From Morinoia aosen (taxonomy: Eukaryota; Arthropoda; Malacostraca; Amphipoda; Talitridae): a stretch of DNA of 64,000 nucleotides. Position numbers and translations under genes: made by a program. The notes under the pieces are model-generated. The model did no database searches and was not told the DNA's origin. It was given only the letters and a program-made list of their open reading frames with translations. Numbering within the stretch: position 1 is the first letter of the stretch; each line of letters opens with the position of its first letter. Shown here piece after piece: positions 36,598 through 48,290 of the stretch. The stretch lies in NCBI GenBank assembly GCA_030386875.1, contig CM059562.1, positions 19,521,360 through 19,585,359 on the forward strand, in the 5' to 3' direction.

Positions 36598-36751
36598 CTT
36601 CACGATACACTACTATAGAGTCGGTGTACATCTCGCGGCTCCAGTCGAACACATTTCTCTGTGTGAGGTTGAGCAGCTTCATATGGTATGCGCTGACTAC
36701 ATCAGCAAAAGTCTCATCTGAAGATATCATTAAAGGGGCCGATGATGACAA
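36598..36751 (-). CDS. Candidate internal exon, unknown protein, phase-matched to 35606-35946
   Basis: Minus-strand exon bounded by a ctttcaag acceptor (AG at 36753-36752), with a ctaac branch-like site upstream, and by a donor AAG|GTAGAT at 36597. It encodes about 51 residues including DETFADVVSAYHMKLLNL, QRNVFDWSREMYTDS and IVVYRE, then one base of the next codon. Spliced over a 651-bp intron it reads on in frame into 35946. I cannot name the protein and find no start exon. Confidence 0.3.
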
Positions 36752-36781
36752 CTTGAAAGCCATTTGCATATAAAATAACAC

Positions 36782-39700
36782 AGGTTAGTTGAGCCACAGA
36801 ACATCTAAAACCTGAATAACTGTCGATCATAAAATCGAGATTTGAATTCAGAATCGTCTGATCAATTGTAAGCTAACCCGAGGCCGAATCCAATGGCCTC
36901 ATCTGCTACTGTGTTGCAGGGCCTGATGTTGCATAATGTGGTGGTATAGTAGTTAGTTTAAGGCTCCGTTTCTATTGCAAAGATGTTTTCATAGAGGAAA
37001 GAATGCCGCCCTTTTTGAATAGGTCAAGTTTACTTATACATTTTACGTTAATTTCATTCCAATTCAAGGTACGAAAAGCTACTTAGTATTCTTGATCTCA
37101 ACTAGACCACAAAAAAAGCAGTTCAGAGCTGCAACAGAGTCAACTCAGGCCAAAAGTGCGATGGATTATCAAGAACTCGAGCCTGCTCACAATTGACTTC
37201 CCTTTGTCGAGTCGCATGCTTATTGCCCCAACGCAAATCATGGCCATCAATCTGACGAATTCATTAGTTCGTCTGTGCTATGTTTGAAAAGATTTATGAC
37301 TCTGTTTGTCCTTTTTTTTGGGTGGTGATGGACTTCATAATACGTTCGAAGTGGCTTGCCAAAAATGAATAATTCTGTCTGAGCATTTTTGAATAGTATG
37401 ACACACAAATGATTTGTTATTTGTATAAAAGATGGTCGTCCCATAACTGTCATTACGTTTTGAGCATTTAAAATTTATTTACTGTTTGTTAACATTGATT
37501 TAATCGATGATTTACAGAATTTTTGGGAGGAAACGAAGGTTGACAATATGAAAAATCATGCTTTAACACTGAAGTAATCATATGCTCTCCAAACATGCTA
37601 GGTCATGTAACTCCCAATGTTAGGAACAGGCATTCAAATATAGTCTCCAGTTCACACAATGTACTCATTGGCATTACAATTAAACTGACCTGGCATTCGT
37701 CTTAAAACACCGCAAGATGTATAGTTGCGTTACACTCCAATCTACCAAAGAGCTAGACCTCGGAGGTCAAAGAGCTAGAGTGCCTCTCCTTCTGTGTGCT
37801 GTGCTCATCACCAAGGCGACTACTCTTTTTTAATTAAGATGAAAACTCTACAGTAATTTATGACAAATCGTTCTTTTGATGAAACTTAAGCAGCAGTGGC
37901 ATAGGTCACGAGTTGTAACCTGTTAATTGGGTGACAAGCTTCAACGTTATGAACTGAGCCATGAGTTGACAAAGTTGCCTCATCAAAGTTGTGCCTTGGT
38001 TCATGAAAATTTGTAGCGGTGAGTTCACATTTAACAAGCGAGGCCAAAGTACATCGATCCGCTGATAATGAAACTTTGCTATCGCAGAAAAGGGGTGAAT
38101 TGTTTTATAATTACGCGCACATTAATTTTTTTAATGAGGTTGTAAGTGCACTATCGCGAAGAAGTCTGCAAGAGGAGGTAACAATCGACTTTTAAGGAAT
38201 GTAATCACAAATATACCTACAGAAAAAAACTTTTAAATTTCTGTTATTTGTACCTATGTTATCTTTCAATTAAAATTGAAATCATAAATAAATAAAAACT
38301 GCATTCGAAGGCAGTCATCACACCGATGTAGTCACAACACACCCGGAAGCAGCGTTGCGCTCAGCCATAAAATTGCTTCGCTACGTATGAATTCATTTGC
38401 CAAAGATGTAATTGCTTACACGATTATCCGCAGAGATGGAGTGTGATTACTTCAATATTCTGAGTTCCTTTAATGAGCGAATTTAAAAGCAAATCTCTAA
38501 TCTTTTCTAATCTCTAATGACCGAGAGCTTCATGATGTGACGTCGCAACACTGAACGCAGAGCAAAGACTTTCCATGATGATGCTAAAGTGCAGCTGTTT
38601 TCCTAACTGTATGGCTTCCAAATAACTTGATTTAGAACTACTTAGAGAGGTTACTGGCGGATGATCTCTGGTTCCCTCCAGGAACTTTACGGCCAAAACG
38701 CGAGGCCGAGGACGTCTGAACAGCAGATGTTTTGCGGCCACGATTCATTGTCCCCTCGAGGAAAAGGAGGCTCGTAATCGTTGATCAACTCAAAGCAGGG
38801 GAAGCCCCTGAAATAATTTGCAAAAATGGACTTAAATTTGTACCGAAAAGCTGGTATTGGTGACGAGTAAGGGTATTCTCGTAAAATGGGTGTTTTATAC
38901 GCTGTAATGGAGGTGTCTTCAAATCTGAGAATATTTTTGGCACATCGTGCTGTTACCGGAAAAGCAACTGCACAGGATAATCACGCGTTAAAATGTTGAC
39001 CGTAAATGTTGATCAAATTTCAACAAATAACATTTTTATGAACGATTTCAACAGGTAACTTGGTATTAATTGGTGAAACGGAACTTGAGTCTTTTCGCAT
39101 AAAAATTAAGGGAGACAGATCACGAGGAGTTCAAACCTCGAGGAAAGATATAGGAACAGCGAAATAGGAATAGAACGAGGAAACAGTGCGAAACAAAAAG
39201 ACTCATTAATAAAAGCGACCGATGTAAAAAATTAACGACAGTATATTAATGAATAGAAAACTCTATTAAAATAATTATCGAAAATGTAACAAGTGCTTTT
39301 GGCACATCGTGCTGTTACAGGAAGAGTAATCAAGCGATAAAATGTTTATTCTCAAGCTTAGAAGCAGCAATGCTGGAGTTATTTTAGATTGTAACAAATG
39401 TAGTAAGCTAAGAACTAGTAAAATGGCAAAAGTAGAAAAAACAAGAGAGGCCGTAAGAAAACGTTAAATGAGACAAATGCGCAAAGCACACATTTAACAA
39501 TATCGAAGGAAAATTATTATCTATCAATGATGATGAAAATATCATTAAATTATGATAGAACACATGCTGAGTTGCGAAGTACAAAACGAATTTTTACTTT
39601 ATTACACATTCTCTTCATGACATATCGACATTGTTGTACCTGACCAACTCCATTGATCCGTCATGATTTGCTTACTCGCGAAAAGATGATTGCACATGGT

Positions 39701-41637
39701 AATTCCTCAATATATGCAACACGCAATATCCATATTCTCAGTGTGAGGGAAAATTTTCCATTCATAACAAATTCTAAAGGCTCAGAACGTTCGTGATGTT
39801 GTTCATTGGAACTCCATCATTTCTGATCAGTTAATTTGCGCGCTCAAAATTTCAGTTCCGAACTCTTTCGGTCTAACTTTCCAGTAACATACTTGCACAA
39901 GTACTCATATTATTGTGAGCATAAGAACATCGATAGATAAAATTTGACCTTGATTTACTTCATTAAACGATATTACCTTATTTGCCATCAAATAACTAAA
40001 ATCAGCGCAGTGAAAAGAATAACTCGCAATGTAGTCTGGTTGTTAAATAATTGCCACGGATTCTCACTCACCAATTCAAAGATAAATTTTAAAAATATGC
40101 ACCGTTTTAATCGAAATAATATTCATACTGACAGATTTTTCTCAGAAAACACCCCACAATGACTACATATGGGAAATCCACGCGTGCGTACTTAATTCGA
40201 ACATTTATTTGCTAAATGATTGAGGAAACCAGTGCGATGAAACGGACATAATACTCTTCTATATTTTTTCCTACCAACTTATTCTTGAGAATTGTTTACA
40301 TTAACTTCACTAAGTTGAACTATTAAACTATTCGTCGCAAAAAAAAACCCTAAAGCCCAGTGTAATTGAATACCTAATCGCAAATTCAAAATTTTTCAAT
40401 TAAATTAAAAGTTTGCTCTAATTGCTGTAGTTTTACAAAAATTTAAATTTAATGAGGCCCGGAAATTATCAAAAGCGTACCATTCTCCAGCCCACGAGAC
40501 ACTTGAGTAACTTCATCTTAATGAAGTGCTTAACATGTTCGACTGGCTCGCCTACGTTCGAAAAGACAATTATAATTTTAGCTGCGTGATACCCGTTCAC
40601 ATTTTCTTATGCGTCGCAGTCTCACTGCGCTGTTTTTTTTTTTTTGATGAACAGATTTTAACTTAATGCTGATGGATACAAAGTGAGAACTACGCAATTT
40701 TTTATTACAATTCGTTATTGAAACGCATCATTTTTACCTAATTGTGAAAGCATAAATTTGCCTAGTTTCCTTATAAGAAGATTAAATATTCTACTTTTGA
40801 TATGTGTTTCGCTAATAATATACAATTTATACCTTGACCATAAGAGATATTTAACATACACGAGTAATGGGTAACCTGAAAGGAACAGTGTTTGGCAAAT
40901 ACGGTTCTCTGAGAGTCTCAACTTAATAACGTGTCAGTTTCATGCATGGAAATTTCGAATTACAAATCGGGATAAGCTATTAAGGATTTCCTGTAAAATA
41001 CGAATCATCAATTTAAAATACGAATGAAGGTAGCGGATCATGCCAGTAAGGGAATTTTGAACGGTAGTTCCTGAAGAAATAAAACATTCACCAAACGTCC
41101 AAATGATCAAACTTTTTATCTAATCAAAGTTCAGGACCGCCTCCCTGCTCTATTGTACGAGCCTGTTTACATATATGTTAAGTATCAACATATTCTAAGG
41201 GTCTGTTATTATTACCAATCAACACCTTCATCTCAGCTGGCGAATACCTCACAGGATTCTCCCCGGAAGATTGCATCTAGGTCGAAAATAATGGCCGCAT
41301 TTTCATGTATAATCGAAAACTATATCACACTCAATTTTTTTTCACAGTAATTTTGAGGAAACAACTTTCAGGAATTATTCTGAAAACTCATAATTAGAAA
41401 TGAATTATGTACCAATTCCAAGATAGCAAAAATTCGTTGTTTACTGGAGTGCGGGTAAAATCGTGATTATATTTTATTTCATTTCAAAACTGGCTTTTCA
41501 AAACACCGGGATGTAATTTTTGTAAAAATATTCCGAAACTGAAGAAATGTTTTGTTCATCATAAGTGGCCAAAGATTTGCCGCTCGTACTACAAAAATAA
41601 AATTGGAATGTTGAATATCTACTTAGCATACAGCACG
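36782..41637. other. No gene supported
   Basis: Mostly AT-rich. At 36945-36970 a tRNA A-box-like string (gtggtatagtagttag) appears without a B box. The minus-strand frame at 38514-38741 is GC-rich but unrecognised. A dispersed direct repeat at 38935-38990 and 39298-39350 is listed separately. Confidence 0.45.
38935..39350. repeat. Two-copy direct repeat, about 55 bp, 360 bp apart
   Basis: Both copies share ttttggcacatcgtgctgtt, then ac(c/a)gga and a tail aatcacgcgttaaaatgtt / aatcaagcgataaaatgtt. The sequence between is AT-rich and non-coding. It may be a remnant of a local duplication or of element ends. Confidence 0.7.
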
Positions 41638-42260
41638 TCACATTAGCGTCTACTTAATGTAACAAATGAAGTAAAAAGAAATAGATCTTTTTATAAGAAA
41701 ATTCTAAACAGGTCAGCGGCCATCAAAACCCAAATGTAACACCCAGCTTGGGGGAAATGAACAGGATATGAGCGCTAACATTAAACTGTGGCTACGAAAG
41801 CCACCCAGACGAGTGGTATATAGTAGCTTCGCTGATCAGAGGCTACTCGAAGAAACACATACAAGTAGTACCAGGGAAATAAGCAGGAAGTATGCTGAAA
41901 TTTATCAGCGAAGTGGCAACCGGAAGTAAGGTAAGTGTAGTTTGTGTTCGGAGAAATTTTAGGAGATAATTGAAGGAAAAGCTGTTCGTATAGTGTTCCA
42001 GCAATAGCAATTTAAAAATAGGAAAGAATACAAAGGTTGAACTTCAGTGTATTTTTTTTACAGAGCATAATTACGAGTCATTATTTCCCGTCACTTTCTA
42101 CCTAATGTAATATTTTAATGACGAAATTAGGCCTATTTCCTGTTTATTTTACCCAAGCTGTGTGTTACTTATGATGGCCGCTGACCTGTTTAAGATTTTC
42201 TGATGAAAAGATCACTTCCTCTTTATACCTCATTTGGAACATTAGGTAGAAATTAGGTGA
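41638..42260. mobile_element. 620-bp MITE with TIRs of about 150 bp
   Basis: The left arm (41638-41790) runs through aaacaggtcagcggccatc and acccagcttggg; the right arm (42105-42260) is its diverged reverse complement with gatggccgctgacctgttt. The central non-coding part contains two hairpins: gtggct/agccac at 41788-41804, and gtagctt facing ggctac at 41823-41846. No target duplication is clear. It is non-autonomous and of unknown superfamily. Confidence 0.82.
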
Positions 42261-45067
42261 TTAATCAAAAATAATTTCCTGACTGTTTTGGAGCGATAGC
42301 GTCTTCAAATAAAAAACTCCATAAATACATCAGCATATCATGTCACTCTAATTGTTCTGGCCAACCAATTAAAAAAATTAATCGTTAAAATTAGATGAAC
42401 TGTCAGTATTAGGCAAAACTTGGCCTACGATAATAGTATAGTATCAAACAAAATAAACAACTGAATTTTGTGCACCACTACTGATCTGTTATTGAGTAAT
42501 TTAAAGGAAAAATACAACGCATGAAAATAGTTTGCTCTGGAATTTGAAGTTGAGCCCTCTCAATAAAGCTTCTTAATGGCTCAAAATGTGTTCTGACATG
42601 ACTTGAAAACTTCAACGAAACAAGCTATAAAAATGAACAAAAAATATTCCGAATAAACGGAAAAAATATTTCGTTTGCCTTTCGACTCATCTGATAACGT
42701 TAAGTTTTACTTTCATCATTTTCCAGATTATTTATTTACGTAATTTGTAACCATAGATGTACAAATAATTCAATGCTCGCGATCTGAATTTTAACTTTTC
42801 AAGTCCTAGTTCCGTCAGAGCTCCATCTATTTTTAAATAATTAATTTCAGTGAAGATTCCTCTTTCCTGAGAATTTGGAACATTACGAATCAGGGTTGGA
42901 AAAAACAATGTTTGAAAAACAATGAAGTCCCCTTTTTTAGTTTTCTTAAATTTATATCAATTTCTATTGTTTCAACACATTTCAGAGGTTCTTAAGTGAA
43001 TTTGTCTAAGAAATACATATCCACCTTATATTAAACGTAATAGCAACGTCATAGGAAGTTTGAATACCTTTTAATAATTTTATTTAGGTAGTGGAAAAAA
43101 TGATGAAAATGTTCTGATATTCCAAAATTCAGTCACTGAACAGTTTCATGATACTTGATTAAATTCATTTCAAAATAGCGAGAAACTCGCAGATGTCCAT
43201 AATTCGATCTCATGGTGCAGAGCTCTCCGTACGACCCTATCACATTCACAGCTCGCTTGTATCTGTGTAGATTCTAACCCAATCGAATAACGTCATCACT
43301 CTCTCCTGTTTGATCATTTCAAGAGCAAATGTGTTTCAAACCGGAACGAGCTATGGCTCCACGCTCGCATAAGCATCAGTTGTGTGACACTATTAAGGTG
43401 TTTTTATTTCTTATATAGTTACAAACAGTGATAAACTACAATTTTAATATTTTAAGTCATAGAAGTATCAACATTATAAAATAATGTTGCGCAATTTTGT
43501 TTCGGTGCACTTCGATAGCCACTTGAAAACTGTAAGAGATGATTAAAAAATGTGAATTCTAAATTAATTAAACATGGTTAAAACTGTCCTTTCTGGTTTT
43601 TGTTTAGTAATATAAGGTTTCTAAGTCTGTAAACTTGCAAATATTTCGAACAATAGACCTCAGAATATTTTCTGGAATATAGTGAACGTCTTGTTTAAAA
43701 TATGAACATTATTTAATTTATTTGTAGCATTTAGCATGACGAACAAGAAAGATCAGGAAATCATTAAAACAAAAATAAGCAATAAAATCTTTTCAGCGGA
43801 AAAAACATGGTTTCTTCTCAACTAACGCATTTCGAATACGACAAGAACCTGTTAAACATCGAACACTCTCAGCTAGCTCATTCCTTGAAGCAAACTGCTG
43901 AGTCTACCAAACGAACGAAGTTTACGGCTCACTTGTTTCCTGGAGACACCCAATGGTCCTGTCGATAAGAACTTCAAATTTAGCACGCAAGACAATCCTT
44001 TTCTTGGAGAAAACACTTGAAAATATTGACAAAAATTTGATGCGATAGCTTATGATGTACTCGTACGTTTTTGGGGATGGTAAGAGGTTCGTTCACAGAA
44101 ATGAGGTTCTTAATTCCATTCGATCATCTTCAACGAATTGGCTTTGAATTTGAACGATTACCACGTTATTCAACGACAGGACTTCGGTGCAACATCCCTA
44201 CGTGGAGCAATTGGTGAGACGTTAAGCTGGAACTCACTGCCATGAAGAAAATTACTAACTTAATTAACTTACTGTACTCTTACCTATGGTTTCAATAAGA
44301 TCTGGGCTGATGTTTCAATGTCTAAAATTAATCTGCTTTGAAATTATTAAGTCAACCGTGCCAACCACAGTGCAGACCCACGCTGAAGTCATTTGATTCC
44401 TTGTGAGCTAAAACTGTTCAAACTTTCAGAAAAATGGCATGCATAAACTTTCACTGCACACATTGCGCAATACTGGCTGCAGGTCTCCAAGTCCGTAGTG
44501 ATTTAAGTGATAGCGGTATTTCTTTTCTAACTTTTCAGCCTTACGGAATAGCCCAATTTCTTCACGTGTAAGTTGATTCAAGAATGCTTAATGATGATTC
44601 AAGAGTACATTATAAAATGCATTTTATAATTAGACAGAAATATAGATTTTAATGAATTGCTGTGTTTTAGTACAAAAATGCTGGGAGCATTCCTTATAGC
44701 TGTATTATTATAAACTCCTTAGTAGCATATTCCCTGATAAACTATTATTAATTGAACATCACAATTCATTGAGGATTTATTCTTTCATCAATGTATTTGA
44801 ATAAAAGCAATACGATTGAAAATATTTATTCATGAACAATTCACGCTAAGCAATTCTGTTGAAGTAAATCATATGAGGAACTAATATTGCTGCTATTCAG
44901 GGTCAGATTCCCGACGGATGCCATTATGTTAGAATCTTTGCCATCAACTAATTCAGTAGGACGAGAAGAAATACCTCGCAGAGTTCGTTAGTATATTCGT
45001 ATATTCACTTAGAGCCAGTGGTCGTAAAGTGCGCGGGAAGTGGAGATCTGGCGCGTGTTGGGAGAGC
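42261..45067. other. No gene seen
   Basis: AT-rich and non-coding. It contains the perfect palindrome at 44609-44630. A hAT-like string cagggttgg at 42892 has no matching right end. Confidence 0.5.
44609..44630. repeat. Perfect 22-bp palindrome
   Basis: attataaaatg is followed directly by its reverse complement cattttataat with no spacer. In AT-rich DNA such a site may be chance. No flanking element was seen. Confidence 0.8.
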
Positions 45068-45160
45068 ATGTCTCGGGTGCAGGCCTCGAGACGAGCAGCA
45101 CTGATGCTCAGCATGCTAATTATACACGGCTGTAATTTACGTGCTTCTCCGAACGTGGAC
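45068..45160 (+). CDS. Possible signal-peptide first exon, unknown gene
   Basis: The ATG at 45068 has A at -3. It opens a peptide with a short basic start (MSRVQASRR), a hydrophobic core (AALMLSMLIIHG) and a small-residue region (LRASPN), the layout of a secretory signal. The stretch is GC-rich against its surroundings. The frame continues to 45373, but from about 45180 it is only the pyrimidine-rich repeat. A weak donor (gctgtaatt) lies near 45130. No downstream exon was found, so this is a weak suggestion. Confidence 0.2.
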
Positions 45161-45179
45161 AGTAGCTTCCTTCTTTGCA

Positions 45180-45670
45180 GGAACCTTCACTCTTACTCGC
45201 TGGCTTTTGCTCTCAGTTGCTTGGCCTCTACTGAAACAATTCGCTTCTCAGGACCCTTTACTCTCATTTTCTGGTTCTCGTCTTCATTGACCATCCATAA
45301 AAAACACAACAACTCTCCTTTCGGAACCCTTCCCCCACTTCCTGGTTCTCTTCTCTCGGTATTCATTATGTAAAGAAAAAGTTACCCTGTCGCGACCCTT
45401 CACTCTCACCTTCATTATCTCCTTCAATCAGTAATAATGATGTAAAAAATAATAATTCTTTTTCCACCTCTCTTCACTCTTACTCTCCTCATCACCTTCA
45501 TTTTCAGCTGGATTTGCAGAGTGGAGAAACTATTCTCTTTCTAAGTTTCTTCACACTTACCCCTGCTTCAAAGCTTTCTTATCCTCAATTGAGTGAAGAA
45601 ATAGTTTCCATCCCAAGACTTTTCACTTGCGCTCCAAGCTTTACTATAGGCCTCTATAGAAAACTGGAAG
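45180..45670 (+). repeat. Degenerate ~70-bp pyrimidine-rich tandem repeat, about 7 units
   Basis: Units of 69-75 bp begin ggaacccttcactctcac or close variants and contain ttcctggttctc, then an AT-rich tail such as cattatgtaaaaaa. They drift strongly toward the right. The open frames here (45029-45373 and 45514-45762) are by-products of the pyrimidine bias. Confidence 0.75.
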
Positions 45671-47529
45671 AGGTCTCTTTGCAGGGCCCAGGAGGATTAA
45701 AGACGCTGGATCCCTCTTTCCAGCCAGTGAAGAATGCAGAGCAAGAAGTGCCCATCGCCTAAGCAATCAAGTCTGCACGCTAGATTTGCATTACAATATA
45801 AGTTGAACGTTGAGCTCTTTTTAGGCAGTTAAGCGCGAAGAACTGTAAGTGAAGCCCACTGGGTTGGTACAACTGTGCGTACTTGTTTTTTTAAGAGGAA
45901 AAATGGCTGCGCAATTTTACTGGGAAGCCATTTAGCGCGGTCGTCTGAAGACTTTTTATGCACTCGCATTGTAATGAAGTCTTACCGCTCTTTTGAGATT
46001 GTACAGACTAACATTTTGGGTAAGCAAGTACGATACACAGCGGCCACTTCAACAACTCGTCGGGGAATTCCAGCGTTTGCGTTAACTTCGCCCAAAATGC
46101 GGAACTTGGGAAGAATAAGATACAGAGGTATTTTGTGATGCAAGTTCATTATGTTAACATTAATGAATGTGTTATGATTGATTAATCATTCGAAGATTGT
46201 CGGCAATTAAAAGATGATTTAAAAAAAGTTTAACAACTCGGTAAACATTGGTGTGCTTTTCTTAGCAGAGATATTAGAAAATTTTTGTTGTCAATAACTG
46301 ATAGTAAAAATTTAAAAACAGTGAAAATTTGCTCGAGATTGAAATTGAAAATCCCAAATTTTAAAATTATCGACGGATGCAAGACCGGTTTCCTGTCACA
46401 AAAAGTAACTGAAAAATAGAACCCAGAATTTTTTGACTCTAAGAATAGTAGCCATTTGAAGTCATTAAAGAATAATTAACGCAGGAACATGGTTAATAAT
46501 ATTACTTATGTTGCGAAATTAAGAAACTAATTCCTGCTCAATTGGTCAGATAGAAAACCGCACAGTTATAAGTATCTATTCAGGGAGAAGATTGAATAAA
46601 ATTGTAAAATGGTGAAGTAGCAATTCTGTTCTGAAAGTTCAGTCGGTGCCAAAGTTCATGAATGAGTTTTTTTATCAAACTGCGGTCTCACAACATTTGT
46701 TCACATCAGGTAAATTGGCTGAAAATAAATCATTATTTGAGTTTAAGTTTTGCTCTCATGTTACTTTCACTGCATGTGGCATAAAGCGACCAATTTCATT
46801 TATTCTGAGATTTGGTTCCAATACCAAATTTCCATTATTAAGTTAGCAACTTCAAATTATCAATCAGTATTAACTTGGCAACTTTAAGTTGTGACGCCGA
46901 CTATGAGTGCTGTAAGAAGCAGACAGGATATTCTTCGGCAGCTAACATTCCTACCAAATTTACGTCATCAGGAAATCTATACTGCACATATGTGAACGCC
47001 GTTGCGTATTTAATTATTCAAATGCCTAATTATTCTTTTGAATAATTTATTCAGTAAATGATATGAATATATTCTCAATCGGTCTCAGCAGACGTTCGTA
47101 GCACACATAAATGATTCAGTTACTTCAATTGAATATTGAATTAGGAGTTCAATTATGACCAAAATTTATGATCTGCGAACGGTTCACTACTGGGCTTCAA
47201 AATGAATCAGAATCAGAGAGAAGCTGGCGCAACCAGACAGTAATGTTTTTATGCAATTGCCGCCTTGAATGTACCATGCACGTGTTGAGTCTAATATTGT
47301 TCCTGGCAAGTTGTTCATTGGAGAGCAGAATTTCGTATAAGTTTTTGAATAAGGAATAATGTGGGGATTTCTGAAAACACGCATACTCAAGTCAACCCCC
47401 TAGTTCGCCATAAAGCTCCGTCGCCAACAGAATACAGAATAAATCCAATCCAAACCAATGTATATATTGGTCCCAATTTTATAGGAACTGGACAACAGAA
47501 CAAAGCACACGTTACTCGATGTGACCGCC
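45671..47529. other. No gene seen
   Basis: AT-rich with short unrecognised frames. A small repeat (gttagcaactt / cttggcaacttt with flanking ta-rich DNA) lies at 46840-46890. Confidence 0.5.
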
Positions 47530-48290
47530 TATTGATTTCCCACGCTGTTGCATGTTGGCGTCCATAGGACCGCCACACCTTGGGTAAAGAATGCCAGACT
47601 TTTAAATTTAAACGAATCGAAACGTAGTGAGGAGATTTTTGAATGTCGGTTTATCCCAGGCTTTCTGCTACCACAAGTCCTAAAGCTAGTAGTCCAGTAT
47701 AGTATTCAAGCCCGTGTTTGCCGAGGGCCAAAACGCCACGGCGATGAACTCCGGAACATTGGTTGCCCATTTTTGTGCTGCGTCGTCTTGGCCTTGTGAG
47801 TAGGAGCCGAGTCTTGTTGGAACACCCACTACTCTTTAGAACACAAACTCTCATTTGAAGGCCTAAGAACATTTCTAAATGTCACTTCGGTAGCTCATTA
47901 TTATTGTTTCCATCCCCTGCTCATAAAAATGTAGCAGTGTACTCCCTTCACGTACCACTCCCTACCAAACCAGCACCGAACTTTGGTAACGACCTTTTCC
48001 ACCTTTGCAAAGAGTGTACCTGCTTCCTGAGAGCTGCGTGCGAATACTGTCATTTTTACAGTCAAGTTCTCTTTTGTCGATGAAAGTTTTTAATCAGTGC
48101 AGAAAGCCCATCAGTGTCTAGAAGTTAGGGTTTTTTTAATTCTTCGTATTTTATCCCACTGTGGCGGTATCAGATGCCACGACGGTCGTCTATTTTAGGT
48201 CTTTATTTTTGACCGCTGATGAATCTGTTATCAAGGTTACCGATATGCCCTTACATCACCCGAATTGCCCTCTTTTACGAATCCGTTTAA
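47530..48290 (-). pseudogene. Fossil of a mariner-like transposase, catalytic domain
   Basis: Read on the minus strand, WVFQQDSAPTHKAKTTQ (47828 down to 47778) is the diagnostic stretch around the second catalytic Asp of Tc1/mariner transposases. Upstream are frame-broken VFARSSQEAGTLFAKVEK and WYVKGVHCYIFMSRG. Downstream, VPEFIAVAFWPS and LDY mark the region of the third acidic residue, then QKAWDKPTFKNL and a C-terminal remnant. Several frameshifts and stops show it is dead. I see no certain terminal repeats. Confidence 0.82.

Noticed and set aside
36940..37000. tRNA gene suggested by gtggtatagtagttag
   Set aside because: No B box or T arm follows at the right distance; at best a decayed SINE head.
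45029..45373. 114-codon protein as a whole
   Set aside because: Only the first 30 residues look protein-like; from about 45180 the frame is pyrimidine-rich tandem repeat.
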